64,000 nucleotides of DNA, from the NCBI RefSeq assembly GCF_003351105.1, contig NZ_NKRG01000006.1, forward strand, positions 95,758 through 159,757. Reading direction: 5' to 3'. Position numbers and translations under genes: made by a program. Source of the stretch: Thermosipho africanus Ob7 (GTDB lineage: Bacteria; Thermotogota; Thermotogae; Thermotogales; Fervidobacteriaceae). Below are positions 36,480 through 45,552 of the stretch, piece after piece (within the stretch, counting starts at the first letter, position 1; each line of letters begins with the position of its first letter). The notes beneath the pieces are model-generated. The model saw only the letters and a list, made by a program, of their open reading frames with translations, was not told the DNA's origin and did not search any database.

Positions 36480-36801
36480 ATATAATTAGATTAAATAAAA
36501 TTTTCTTTTTTAAGATTATATACATTATGGGACAGAATTCGTTTCCGTGGAGCGTACAATAAAAGATATAAGAGGGAAAATATTTAAAAATAATAAAACC
36601 CCCGTCCTTTTTTATTTCAAAGGGGGTTATAAATAATAATTTTGGAAAAGGATATTTAAAATAAATTTCATAATTATAAGCGTTTATCATTAGAACGATT
36701 TGCTCTATTTTTTAGTTATTTTGAAATAATGGAGATGTTTGTATTTTTATCTGACCAAAACAAAAATGATTTTACACCTAATTTTTAGAAATAACAATCA
36801 T
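36480..36801. other. Gene-free stretch at the 3' side of the accessory cluster
   Basis: AT-rich 320-bp gap between tRNA-Leu and the last exporter gene. The only structure seen is a 7-bp stem AACCCCC / GGGGGTT (36597-36603 / 36622-36628) with an 18-nt loop, possibly a weak terminator for the exporter operon. No convincing coding frame and no obvious copy of the tRNA 3' end. Confidence 0.5.
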
Positions 36802-37626
36802 TTAAATTCCATAAGCAGAAAATTTTTTCAAACCTTCCTTCCATATTATTGCTGCTAAAATAAGGACAAATGCTAACCACAGTATTTGAAGAGAAAAATT
36901 GATAAAAAAATCAGAAAAGCTTGTGTTGTTGAAAAGAGTGTCTACAGGGGTATATAACATTAACCTGAATGGAAGAATGTTAAGAATTTTTTGAAAAGTT
37001 TCGGGAAAAACTTTCAGTGGCAATAAAGAACCTGAAAATAAGTTTTCTATTGTTAAATAGAAGGTTATAATTCCTATGTTCTCATGTGTATAGAAAGAAA
37101 CTAAACCAATAACATACCATATGGAATATCTAAGAATACTTCCTAAAAATCCAAGAATTAAAAACATTATCAATGTGGGTGCATTTGGGAGTACATTGGC
37201 AAAAATTCCTAAGAGGACATATGCTATTGGTGTTACGAAAAGTAGATATATTGATATTGTTGCTACATACTCCATTAGATTAACAATTCCGAATGGAAGA
37301 TTCCTTGCTAAATAATTTGCTATTTCACCAGAAAAAATATTTTGCCGTATTTCACGCGATTTTCGAATGAAAGGAAATATTTGAGATAAAAAGAGAGATA
37401 TAGTGTAATATCCAATAATGTAAGATTTTTCCAAATTAGGGAAAGCTCTATTTTCTAGGACTGATAGCCAGAGAAAGTAAAACATGAATAATCTAGCCGG
37501 GTATCCAAAAAGTTTTGTGAACAATTCAATTCTATTAGAAAAAGCTTTTTTCAAATTTAGTATATAGGATTCCTTCATTATGTTTGTGATTCTAAATGTT
37601 TCTTTTATAATGTTCTGCAAATTCAT
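36802..37626 (-). CDS. ABC-2 type exporter permease (second)
   Basis: 274 residues with about six membrane helices (for example LFMFYFLWLSVLENR, TLIMFLILGFLGSILRYSIWY). It resembles the COG4587/COG3694 pair of ABC-2 permeases that accompany a COG4586-type ATPase. No catalytic residues are expected. It begins 3 nt after the first permease (stop-to-start), SD GGAGGAT. Together these would move a hydrophobic or peptide substrate out of the cell; the cluster context suggests a modified peptide. Confidence 0.8.
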   Translation of the reverse strand: MNLQNIIKETFRITNIMKESYILNLKKAFSNRIELFTKLFGYPARLFMFYFLWLSVLENRAFPNLEKSYIIGYYTISLFLSQIFPFIRKSREIRQNIFSGEIANYLARNLPFGIVNLMEYVATISIYLLFVTPIAYVLLGIFANVLPNAPTLIMFLILGFLGSILRYSIWYVIGLVSFYTHENIGIITFYLTIENLFSGSLLPLKVFPETFQKILNILPFRLMLYTPVDTLFNNTSFSDFFINFSLQILWLAFVLILAAIIWKEGLKKFSAYGI

Positions 37627-37629
37627 TTT

Positions 37630-38436
37630 TCATCCTCCATAACTATTATATTTTTTTATACCGAATTTCCAAAGAATTTTAAAGATAGTTACCCATAGAA
37701 TAATTGTAAAAGCAGCTCCAATTGCAAGTGCTGAAAAAGTTCCAATATACTTCAATTTTAAAGTAACAAAAGCAGGAACAGTTGAGGCATATCCAAAAGG
37801 TAAAAGGGTAATCATAAAAATACGAATAAAGAATGGGAATATTGTATGAGGGTAATTTACTAGCATAGCTAGTGAATCAGAAAGTTCGTCAATAGCAGAT
37901 ATTTTTCCAAACCAGAAGGAAGCAGTACTTGTAGACATTTGAATCAATGAATAAACGAAAACAGCTACAAAATTGAAAAGTAAAGCTATAATAAATGATA
38001 AAACGTCAAGTTTAATTTTGTAATAATTTATTAGGACTAATATCCATAAAACAGAAGGAATTAAGTTAAAAATATTTTCTAATCTTAAATTAAGTGTATT
38101 TAGTAGCATAAAAGGTTCTACAGGTTTAATTAGATAGCTATCAAGTTTTCCAGTATATATTAATTTCCATAATTTACCAGAAACCGGAAAGAAAATTTTG
38201 GTGAAAACATGAAAAAATTCTGTAAAAGCGGTAAAGAGATACATTTGTTCAATAGTCCATCCATTAAAGAACTGTATATTTGTATAAATAATTTTCCAAA
38301 ATACTATGTTTATTATGAGAAAAAGAGTATTACCAAGAATATCAAAAAAAGTTGAGACTCTAAAATATAAAAGCCTTCTTGAACTTAAAAAAACGCCAAT
38401 TTTTATAATTTCAAGATATTTTCTGAACGTCCGCAT
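37630..38436 (-). CDS. ABC-2 type exporter permease (first)
   Basis: 268 residues, about six membrane helices (TLFLIINIVFWKIIYTN, LLFNFVAVFVYSLIQM, ALAIGAAFTIILWVTIFKIL). The family-typical segment LAMLVNYPHTIFPFFIR-ITLLPFGYASTVPA is present. It overlaps the ATPase gene by 26 nt. Member of the same COG4586/4587/3694 exporter set. Confidence 0.82.
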   Translation of the reverse strand: MRTFRKYLEIIKIGVFLSSRRLLYFRVSTFFDILGNTLFLIINIVFWKIIYTNIQFFNGWTIEQMYLFTAFTEFFHVFTKIFFPVSGKLWKLIYTGKLDSYLIKPVEPFMLLNTLNLRLENIFNLIPSVLWILVLINYYKIKLDVLSFIIALLFNFVAVFVYSLIQMSTSTASFWFGKISAIDELSDSLAMLVNYPHTIFPFFIRIFMITLLPFGYASTVPAFVTLKLKYIGTFSALAIGAAFTIILWVTIFKILWKFGIKKYNSYGG

Positions 38437-39409
38437 AGAATTCCCCCATAAGCCAATTTATAGTTTCTTCATAATCCATATTTTCTACCTTAAATGATAT
38501 TATGCTTTCATCTGTTACAATTTTCTTTTTTATAGTTTCAATTTTTTCTTTTTCATTTACAGGAACTTTGATTATAAGTTTATTTTTATTTTTTTCTATA
38601 GGGCAGCCAAAGGTTTTAATATTTTCCATAATACTTTTTGTAGGTTCTCTCTTAAAATCTATAACTAATTTTTTAAATCCAAATTTATCTTTTAAATATT
38701 TGGTTTTGATATCTAATACTAATTTTCCATTATTAAGGAGTAAAATTCTGGTAGCGAATTCTTTTATCACAGAAATGTCATGTGTGGTTATAAGTACTGT
38801 TTTTTCAGAACCAAATGGATAGTTTAATAGAAAATCTTTAAATGCATTTTTAGCTTGTACGTCTAAACCTATAGTAGGTTCATCAAAAAAGAAAAGTAAT
38901 GGATCATGAATTGTGGCCATTAGTATTTCAGCTTTCATTCTTTCTCCAAGGGATAGAGTTCGTACTATTCTATGAAGTAATTTTTCCACTCCAAAATGTT
39001 TATCGAAGATTTTAAGTCGATAATCTATATCTTTTTGTTTCAGTTCATAAACTGCTTTATATAATTTTAAACAATCATACACGCTAAGCTCAGGAATAAG
39101 AAGTGTTTTTTGCCCAAATAAAACTCCTATATTTTTTACGTATTTTTTTCTTTCATTAAAAGGGTCATAATCTAAACATTTGCATGAGCCAGATGATGGT
39201 GATATTATTCCAGTTAAAATCTTGAAAAGTGTGGATTTTCCACTACCATTGAGTCCTAAGACTGCAACTTTTTCACCTTTAGAAATGGTAAAGGAAACAT
39301 TGTTTAAAGCTGTAATGGTTTTGTATCTGGAATTAAATAGTCTTACGAAAAAATTGCCTTTGTTATTTGGAATTTTATAATTTCTAGTTAATTTTTCAAC
39401 TTTTATCAA
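38411..39409 (-). CDS. ABC transporter ATP-binding protein (COG4586-like exporter ATPase)
   Basis: 332 residues. Walker A GLNGSGKS, signature LSLGERMKAEI (LSxGERMK is typical of this subgroup), Walker B LLFFFDEPTIGLD, H-loop ITTHDISV. A C-terminal extension of about 100 residues follows the nucleotide-binding domain. It powers the two permeases downstream. In-frame starts are GTG 39415 and TTG 39409; TTG has the better distance to AGGAGG. It is the first gene of the exporter operon and lies on the same strand as the maturation genes. Confidence 0.88.
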   Translation of the reverse strand: MIKVEKLTRNYKIPNNKGNFFVRLFNSRYKTITALNNVSFTISKGEKVAVLGLNGSGKSTLFKILTGIISPSSGSCKCLDYDPFNERKKYVKNIGVLFGQKTLLIPELSVYDCLKLYKAVYELKQKDIDYRLKIFDKHFGVEKLLHRIVRTLSLGERMKAEILMATIHDPLLFFFDEPTIGLDVQAKNAFKDFLLNYPFGSEKTVLITTHDISVIKEFATRILLLNNGKLVLDIKTKYLKDKFGFKKLVIDFKREPTKSIMENIKTFGCPIEKNKNKLIIKVPVNEKEKIETIKKKIVTDESIISFKVENMDYEETINWLMGEFYADVQKIS

Positions 39410-40013
39410 TAACACCCCTCCTCCCTTTTATTGTGTTTATTGTAGCGTGTAACAAAATTTTTAGTTGCAATAATATGAAAGATAGCAAAAATTAGAATTT
39501 TTAATTTTTAACCTTTGCGGGTGAAAATTTTAATTGAAATATATTCATTATCTTTGTTAAAAGACAAAGTGTAATTAAGACATAAAAAATGGTATTATTA
39601 TAAAATTATTTAATCATAAAAATTCTAAAATAAATTATATCAAAAACAAAATTATTATATCAATATTTATACAAATTGTTTAAAAATAATTTTGGTTTAT
39701 TATTTTAAAATTAATTTTAAGATAATTAGGTTGATTATAACATAGATGTTTATAATTCCAATTATAATATTAGATTTTTTAAATTTAAAATTTAAAAATT
39801 TTAACTGTATATGCCAAAATTTCAAGTTGATATTTTCCTGGTTTAGTTAATTGTAATCGAATTATATTTTACAATATATTGTATAAAGAATTCAGATTAC
39901 GGACATGTTAAAACAAAAAATCTTTTCAAAAAGCATGTTTTTTATTAACTACTAATTATATGAAATTATTGTAAAATAATTGGTGTATAATAATTCTATG
40001 TTTCATTGTTAAT
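39410..40013. other. AT-rich gap between exporter and radical SAM genes
   Basis: About 600 bp with no supportable coding frame on either strand, many A/T runs and short palindromes. One palindrome, ACAATATATTGT at 39871-39882, is identical to the first NrdR-box-like repeat at 63872-63883. The minus-strand end contains TGATATAAT-like sequences that could drive the exporter operon. It looks like decayed DNA. Confidence 0.5.
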
Positions 40014-40220
40014 TTATATGCCAGTAGTAGAATTATCATTGTAATGTCTATGAATCATTTTAATAGTATATATAGAAATTTTAGAAATTTCAGAGTAAAA
40101 TTTTTCTAGTTTATTAATGTATTGAGCTTTGATAATGTTCCAGCTTTCATCTGATTCTTTAATATTTTTTTCTAGTTTTTTTAAAAAATTGAAATTTTCA
40201 TTTGCTAATTTTTGTTGATA
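40014..40220 (-). pseudogene. In-frame continuation of the radical SAM gene after a TAA
   Basis: The radical SAM frame stops at TAA (40221-40223), but the same frame stays open for 68 more codons and reads like protein: YQQKLANENFNFLKKLEKN, then KESDESWNIIKAQYINKLEK, ending in HRHYNDNSTTGI. Its Lys/Glu/Asn-rich helical character continues that of the end of the upstream protein (KEVVEKLDKTLQ). The simplest reading is that the stop arose by a CAA or AAA to TAA point change, truncating the C-terminus. A separate small gene is less likely: no start codon follows a ribosome site here. Confidence 0.6.
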
Positions 40221-41663
40221 TTATTGTAGAGTTTTATCTAATTTTTCAACAACTTCTTTTTTGATTTTTTTTAAACGTTTTAATAATAATAGTATATCGG
40301 CTAATTTACTTAAAAGACCAGACATATTCAAAATTATTCTTTCATTTTGTACATGTTTCATTATGAATTGGCAAATACGCTCTACCTTTTTATCGATAAA
40401 GTAATATTCGTAAGGTAAAAAGTGAGAAAAATTTGGTTTTGCTAAGTTATCATTAATTAATGTTTCTTCAAAACTAGTTCCTGGTAGAGCTTGAAGTTGC
40501 CAAAACCATATGGAAGGTGTTCCGATCCCTATGTCTTTAAGAAAAGCGGCACTTTTGAACAATTCTTCAATTGATATGAAAGGATTAAACAGAATAAATC
40601 CAATATCATATCTGAACATATTTATATCTCTTAATAAATGTATAGCTTTTTTTATTTGATCTATTTTTAATCCTTTTCTATAAATTTTCAAAACTTTGTC
40701 AGTTCCTCCTTCAACACCAATAAAGACACTTACAAATCCAGCTTTGTATAAATATTTTAAAAGCTTAATATCTTTTAACAGGCTATCTGCTCGGGATGAA
40801 AATTTATAGAAACCTTTTATTTTTCGAGTTAGTATTTCATCGGCTATTTGGTATGCCCTTTCTCTTGCATCGGATACAGATAAGAAGTCATCATCTACAA
40901 ATGTTATAAAATTTTCAAACCAGTTTGGCTTAAAAAGTTCTATTAAGTTTTCTATTTCATTTACAACAATATTTGCAGCTCTGCCTCTCCATATAGTCCA
41001 TTCTTTGTAAGGTTTTTTATAAAAATTTGGTATTGTACAATAGATACAATTACCTATGCACCCCCTACTACTACTAATGGAGAGAATTTTAACAATTTTT
41101 TGAGAAGGGTTTTGATTATCTATTTGTGTTATAGCGTCACGAGCAGGCAAATATGAAAAGTCAAGATCAGGTGCTTTATCTAGTGGCTCATAGATAATTT
41201 CCCCATTTTCTGTGAATGCCATTCCTTTTATATTTTTGAAATTTTTTCCAAGTTTCGATCTTTCAGCAATTTTGAGTATTTGCTCATCAGCTTCTCCACA
41301 AAAAATACCATCAATAGGATAGTTGAATAGCAAGTACTTGTATGCTAGTGTTGCGTGATGACCTCCTAAGATTATTTTAGCCTTTGCTCTCTTTTTTTTA
41401 AGTATTTCTATAGTTTTTAAAGTTGTTCTTAAGTTTTGTTGAATAACAGAAAATCCTATTAGATAAGCTTTAGAATTTAGAATTTCATTTGCTGTTTGTT
41501 CGGCAGTTAAACAAAGATTATCAGCATGAATGAGTTTTACTTTATATCCATTATTTCTAAGTATAGTAGTCAAGAATGCCAAGCCTAGATGATCACGAAT
41601 AACTTTTGGTGGATTTTTGCGTTCATCAAGTTTAGAAAATACTAATACCACATCATATTTCAA
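40221..41663 (-). CDS. B12-binding-type radical SAM protein (C-terminus likely truncated)
   Basis: 480 residues. N-terminal Rossmann-like B12-binding-type domain (about 1-140; IILGGHHATL, GIFCGEADEQI) without the DxHxxG cobalamin motif, then a radical SAM barrel (about 190-420) with SSSRGCIGNCIYCTIPN: cysteines at 202, 206 and 209 fit CX3CX2C. SAM-binding GVEGGTDKVLKIYRKG follows. Family members methylate or cyclise diverse substrates, including RiPP peptides; peptide modification is inferred from the neighbours. The TTG start is 7 nt after GGAGG. An in-frame TAA shortens it (see 40014-40220). Confidence 0.85.
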   Translation of the reverse strand: MKYDVVLVFSKLDERKNPPKVIRDHLGLAFLTTILRNNGYKVKLIHADNLCLTAEQTANEILNSKAYLIGFSVIQQNLRTTLKTIEILKKKRAKAKIILGGHHATLAYKYLLFNYPIDGIFCGEADEQILKIAERSKLGKNFKNIKGMAFTENGEIIYEPLDKAPDLDFSYLPARDAITQIDNQNPSQKIVKILSISSSRGCIGNCIYCTIPNFYKKPYKEWTIWRGRAANIVVNEIENLIELFKPNWFENFITFVDDDFLSVSDARERAYQIADEILTRKIKGFYKFSSRADSLLKDIKLLKYLYKAGFVSVFIGVEGGTDKVLKIYRKGLKIDQIKKAIHLLRDINMFRYDIGFILFNPFISIEELFKSAAFLKDIGIGTPSIWFWQLQALPGTSFEETLINDNLAKPNFSHFLPYEYYFIDKKVERICQFIMKHVQNERIILNMSGLLSKLADILLLLKRLKKIKKEVVEKLDKTLQ

Positions 41664-42098
41664 TGATTTCCCTCCTCTTTAAAATAATGTGTTTAGTTAG
41701 TCTATTCAAATTTTTTATCTTAATTTTTTGATAAATTATTTTCTATCTTTTTGAAAGAGTTTATTAGACTTTTAGTTGTTTTATTCATTATTCCGTCTTT
41801 AATTAATGTTTTAAATTAATTCACTAATTACTATTTTAATTTATCTCACAGCTTTTTCGAATTTTTTTCACTATTTTTATTAAACTAACCTCTTATGTCC
41901 ATCGGGATTGTTTGCTATTCATGGTTTCTTTAACCTATTTAAATTATTATGATAAGTTTGCTTATTTTTTTATTGGGAGTTTCACCTAATGAAAAAATCT
42001 GTTTTTTCATTTATGTGTCTGCTTTTCGAACCTTTGTTTTTAATTTAAATATCACTATTATCACTTTTAATCATATTACTATTAGTGTTTGTGTGTTT
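41664..42098. other. AT-rich gap between radical SAM and subtilase genes
   Basis: 435 bp without a supportable gene. Two very short minus-strand frames exist (22 codons each; the one at 41720-41788 begins MNKTTKSLINSFKK), both with poor ribosome sites. Probably decayed sequence or a long untranslated region. Confidence 0.5.
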
Positions 42099-42857
42099 TT
42101 ACTTGATTCTTTTTTCTCCTTCTTTTAGAAGTTTATAAATTAAAATTTCAAGTTCTTCAATAGTATTTATGCGAAATTTTTCTTTTAATCTTGCGAGTAA
42201 ACCAGTAAAAATACTACAAGCATAACTCTTTCCAGAGACTCTAGCATATGAGTTTTCTTTCCATGGAACAGGTATATTTTCTCCTAAAGCTCCTATTAAA
42301 AGTTTTTTGTAATCTATTATTTCAATTTGAAATGCACTTTTTAATTTTTTACTTATTTCAATATTTATTGTTTTTTTTAATCTATGGTGATAATTATTAT
42401 ATGGTAAAACTATCATTGTTTCTTTCAGTTTTGATAATATATCTTCCATTTTTTCTAAAAGATTTTCGTTATTAAATCCTAAGCTTAAGTTTAATATATC
42501 ACATCTTATGTTATTCTGTTTTTGTTGAAGATATAACCATTGTAAAGCGAAAAAAAACTTGTCAAATTCTTCTTCATTTCTGTCAAAAGTTTTTATATGA
42601 AAAATTCTTGCGTTAGGTGCAATTTTGCTAATTAGAAAAGAAATAGCTGTACCATGACCTATTGGATCAGTTACTTTTGTTGATTCTATGATTTTATATT
42701 CATTTTCTGTTTTATTGGTTAATTTATACGTTTTCAAAAATTTTATATTTATCCAGTCATGGGATAATTCAATACCACTGTCTATAATACATATATTTAT
42801 TGCTTGGCCACTTGAATTTTTTAATAATTCTCTAACTTTTAAAATTTTATTATTCAA
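42099..42857 (-). CDS. Minimal subtilisin-like (S8) serine protease
   Basis: 252 residues, no signal peptide, so cytoplasmic. Catalytic triad visible: Asp26 in CIIDSGIELSHDW, His68 in DPIGHGTAIS, Ser211 in VSGKSYACSIFTG; Asn154/155 is a candidate oxyanion residue. It is shorter than typical subtilases (about 275 for the bare domain). Its TTG start overlaps the PEP-utiliser gene by 8 nt. In peptide maturation clusters such proteases remove leader peptides; that role is inferred here. Confidence 0.85.
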   Translation of the reverse strand: MNNKILKVRELLKNSSGQAINICIIDSGIELSHDWINIKFLKTYKLTNKTENEYKIIESTKVTDPIGHGTAISFLISKIAPNARIFHIKTFDRNEEEFDKFFFALQWLYLQQKQNNIRCDILNLSLGFNNENLLEKMEDILSKLKETMIVLPYNNYHHRLKKTINIEISKKLKSAFQIEIIDYKKLLIGALGENIPVPWKENSYARVSGKSYACSIFTGLLARLKEKFRINTIEELEILIYKLLKEGEKRIK

Positions 42858-44223
42858 GTTTTATCACTTTCCCTTCATAACCATCAATTGCAACTTTTTT
42901 AAAGAATCTTAGTAGTTGAGCAGCTTTTGGAAGAATTACACAAGGAATTTCAAATTCTCTACTTAATATTGCACCATGACATAACACACTTCCAGTTTCT
43001 GAAATTATACCTTTAATTTTTGAATAGTAAGGTAGTAAATCAGGGGTCATTTCATGAACTACCAGTATTTTGTTTTCGAGATTCTCATCTATTTTATTTT
43101 TCCAAAAGAATAATGTTCCCTCAGCATAACCAGAAGAAACTCCGAGCCCTTGAAATTCTCCCTTATGATCTAAGTAAAATCTATAGTTTGGGAAATTGGA
43201 TTGTGTTGTAATTGGTCGAATTTGTAGAAAGTAAATTTTGCCATTTTTAATAGTCCATTCTGCTTCAGCTTTTGGAAACTTGTTGGAAACATGAGATAAA
43301 GTATTGTATATTTTTAAAATTTCCGGATCACTCAAGACAGGAGTATTCCAAAGTTCAAAAGGAAGTCTTAATATATGAATGTATTTGCTTCTTTTTTTAA
43401 AATATGAAAATATTCTAGGCTTGTTTTCCTGGAATAATTGAACTTTATCACCCGGAAGAAGGTTTTTATTGATATTTTTTATTGCAAAGAAGCCGAGTCT
43501 TTGTTCTTCAAAAAAATGTGAAAACACTTTGTTACCATCAAAAATGAAGCTTTCGTTCCAAATCATTCCTGATGTCAAAGGTTCTAAAAGCCCTCTTATA
43601 CATTCGAAGAAAAATTCCGAATGTTTTGGGTTAACTGGATGTTCAGAAAAGACTAATCCTGATTTTTCTGAATTTATTAGCTCTTGAATGATAACTGGCA
43701 TTCCGTGTAAAATAATTTCTAATATTTCCTTTGGATTAAGTTTTATAATATTTTTCATATATGTAATTAAATCATGCGAAAAGCTACTTAACCAAACCTT
43801 TCGTAAGGCTTTTCCTAAAATAACTAGATCTGAAGGTATGCCAATTATGCTTTTGTAAATACCTGCAAATGACGCTGATAAGGTGTCTTCATAAGCAGAG
43901 GATGAACGTATGGCCCATAAAGTATTTTTTTTAAGCAATTGTTTTAAAACATCTACTAATGAATATGGGATTTTAAATCTATTTTTATGTTTTATGATGT
44001 TTAGATATTTATACTTTAGAGCATCATAATTATCTAGATAAACCATTTTTTTTATTTCATCATATAATCCATTGGAAATTATAAAATCTGCACAATATTT
44101 ATTTGGTAAACAATAAGTATCTGGAATGTTAACACCATTTTTGTACAAAAAGTATAAGTTATAAGCTTTTGTACCTATATTAGAAGGCGAAATAGTAGAG
44201 TTTTTATCCATAACTTTAAACAT
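42850..44223 (-). CDS. PEP-synthase-like ATP-grasp / PEP-utiliser phosphotransferase
   Basis: 457 residues. N-terminal PPDK_N ATP-grasp domain (about 10-340): NIGTKAYNLYFLY, WAIRSSSAYEDTLSASFAGIY, IQELINSEKSGLVFSEHP, EAEWTIKNGKIYFLQIRPIT. A C-terminal swivelling PEP-utilisers domain (about 365-455) carries the phospho-histidine His416 in ETGSVLCHGAILSREFEIPCVI (in pieces). The large middle region of PEP synthase or rifampicin phosphotransferase is absent here; the preceding gene may supply it. Expected chemistry: ATP-driven phosphohistidine formation and phosphoryl transfer to an unknown acceptor. Not the housekeeping PEP synthase, which is about 800 residues. Confidence 0.82.
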   Translation of the reverse strand: MFKVMDKNSTISPSNIGTKAYNLYFLYKNGVNIPDTYCLPNKYCADFIISNGLYDEIKKMVYLDNYDALKYKYLNIIKHKNRFKIPYSLVDVLKQLLKKNTLWAIRSSSAYEDTLSASFAGIYKSIIGIPSDLVILGKALRKVWLSSFSHDLITYMKNIIKLNPKEILEIILHGMPVIIQELINSEKSGLVFSEHPVNPKHSEFFFECIRGLLEPLTSGMIWNESFIFDGNKVFSHFFEEQRLGFFAIKNINKNLLPGDKVQLFQENKPRIFSYFKKRSKYIHILRLPFELWNTPVLSDPEILKIYNTLSHVSNKFPKAEAEWTIKNGKIYFLQIRPITTQSNFPNYRFYLDHKGEFQGLGVSSGYAEGTLFFWKNKIDENLENKILVVHEMTPDLLPYYSKIKGIISETGSVLCHGAILSREFEIPCVILPKAAQLLRFFKKVAIDGYEGKVIKLE

Positions 44224-44245
44224 TTTTCCAACTCCTTATACGAAT

Positions 44246-45232
44246 TTACTTTAATTTTTTCAATAAGTCACTTAAATTTGAGTCTAATGTAGGTAGATTA
44301 AAGAGTTTAAAAAGTCTATAAAAATTACGAAGAGATCTCATTTGCCAATAATGCCTTTGTTCTTCATGATTTAAAAGTGTTATTTGGAGACTAAGTAATT
44401 TTTTTAAATAAACAGTTTTATCATTTGAGGATGAACTTAGAATTTTAAGTATTTTCTGTACTCTTTCATAATGAGAATAGTATTTGCTTAATAGTTTTTT
44501 TATTTCTGAAGCGATTTGTTTTGAATTTTTATGATCAATCAGTTTTAATAACCATGAATTTATAAAATGTTCATTTATTTCTTGTAATTCTTCTATATCG
44601 AATCCCAACAGAAAGGCAGCATTTTCTTCGAATTTTTCCATCGAAAATAGCTGTAAATATAATTTATATCCAGATAATCTTAAGATATCATTATAAGATA
44701 GATTAATTGGATTTAGGATTGCAGGAATAATGTCAGGTATAGGTAAAAAATCCAGTTTTTTTGAAAAATTATTTAAGTAATTTTGAATTTTATCTATTAA
44801 GCTCAGTTCTTCATTTAAGTTAAAGAATTTCATCATTTCATAGACACTATTTGCAAATTCTTCTATCAATTTTTTGGTCAGTTTACTTGGGTTTTTTTTG
44901 ATTATATGTTCTACTAATATATTCATGTAAGAACATTTATGTAAACTTTTGTTTGCGTTTTTAATAATATAGTGTATTTTATCATATGAACTAAAGGTAT
45001 CATTTAATTCCTTTGAATAGGAATTAAAATCCTCGATAGGAATATGTACAACCCCTGGATTGTATTCTAAGGCATTTGAAGATGGAGAAAAGAAATGTAT
45101 TCTTCTTATTAAACCTTTTGTGTAAAAATCAATGTGAATTCTTGAACGAATTTTATAAACACTATAAAAATCTACAAATATTATTCCATTATTTTCGTTT
45201 TTTACATAAGGTATTGACCATTTAAATACCAT
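44246..45232 (-). CDS. Unknown protein, possible linker-domain half of a split PEP-synthase-like enzyme
   Basis: 328 residues, mostly helical, no membrane segment or metal motif. Near the C-terminus NHEEQRHYWQMRSLRNFYRLF resembles the R-E-x-x-R-x-Y-W...LR element found between the ATP-grasp and swivelling domains of PEP-synthase-like phosphotransferases. That region is just what the next gene (22 nt downstream) lacks, so I infer the two proteins form one enzyme. The first 60 residues are beta-like (GIIFVDFYSVYKI). No other family is recognised. Confidence 0.6.
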   Translation of the reverse strand: MVFKWSIPYVKNENNGIIFVDFYSVYKIRSRIHIDFYTKGLIRRIHFFSPSSNALEYNPGVVHIPIEDFNSYSKELNDTFSSYDKIHYIIKNANKSLHKCSYMNILVEHIIKKNPSKLTKKLIEEFANSVYEMMKFFNLNEELSLIDKIQNYLNNFSKKLDFLPIPDIIPAILNPINLSYNDILRLSGYKLYLQLFSMEKFEENAAFLLGFDIEELQEINEHFINSWLLKLIDHKNSKQIASEIKKLLSKYYSHYERVQKILKILSSSSNDKTVYLKKLLSLQITLLNHEEQRHYWQMRSLRNFYRLFKLFNLPTLDSNLSDLLKKLK

Positions 45233-45552
45233 GAAGACGAAATTTTCCTCCTTTCAATGTTTTTTAAGAGAATGAAAACAAACATTAGTAAAGGTATTTG
45301 TGGAAAATTATCAATGAAAAAATAATAAATAATTGTATTATTGAAGACTCAATGCATTTATTTGAATAAATTTTATTAAGTTCACTATAGTAATATTTTT
45401 AGTTAAAATTTTGAAAAATGTGGAATTCTTACTTTTTATGTTTAAATACCGAATTTTTTTAATTTTTAGAAATTCTAAGTGAAATATTGGTTAAAATTGC
45501 AACGATTTTGTGTTTAAAGTTAATTGATATGTTAATAAATTACTTTTTTGAA
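45233..45552. other. AT-rich gap between M16 and unknown genes
   Basis: 320 bp, no convincing coding frame. The right ribosome site of the 328-residue protein (AAAGGAGGAAAATTT) lies at the left end. Possible weak promoter boxes only. Confidence 0.45.

Noticed and set aside
36478..36690. 70-codon minus-strand open frame beside tRNA-Leu
   Set aside because: It spans hairpins in an AT-rich gap, has no ribosome site, and reads as low-complexity sequence.
41720..41788. 22-residue minus-strand peptide frame (MNKTTKSLINSFKK...) between subtilase and radical SAM genes, considered as a second precursor
   Set aside because: Ribosome site is poor (GACGGA), sequence is low complexity, and it lies in a gap that looks decayed.
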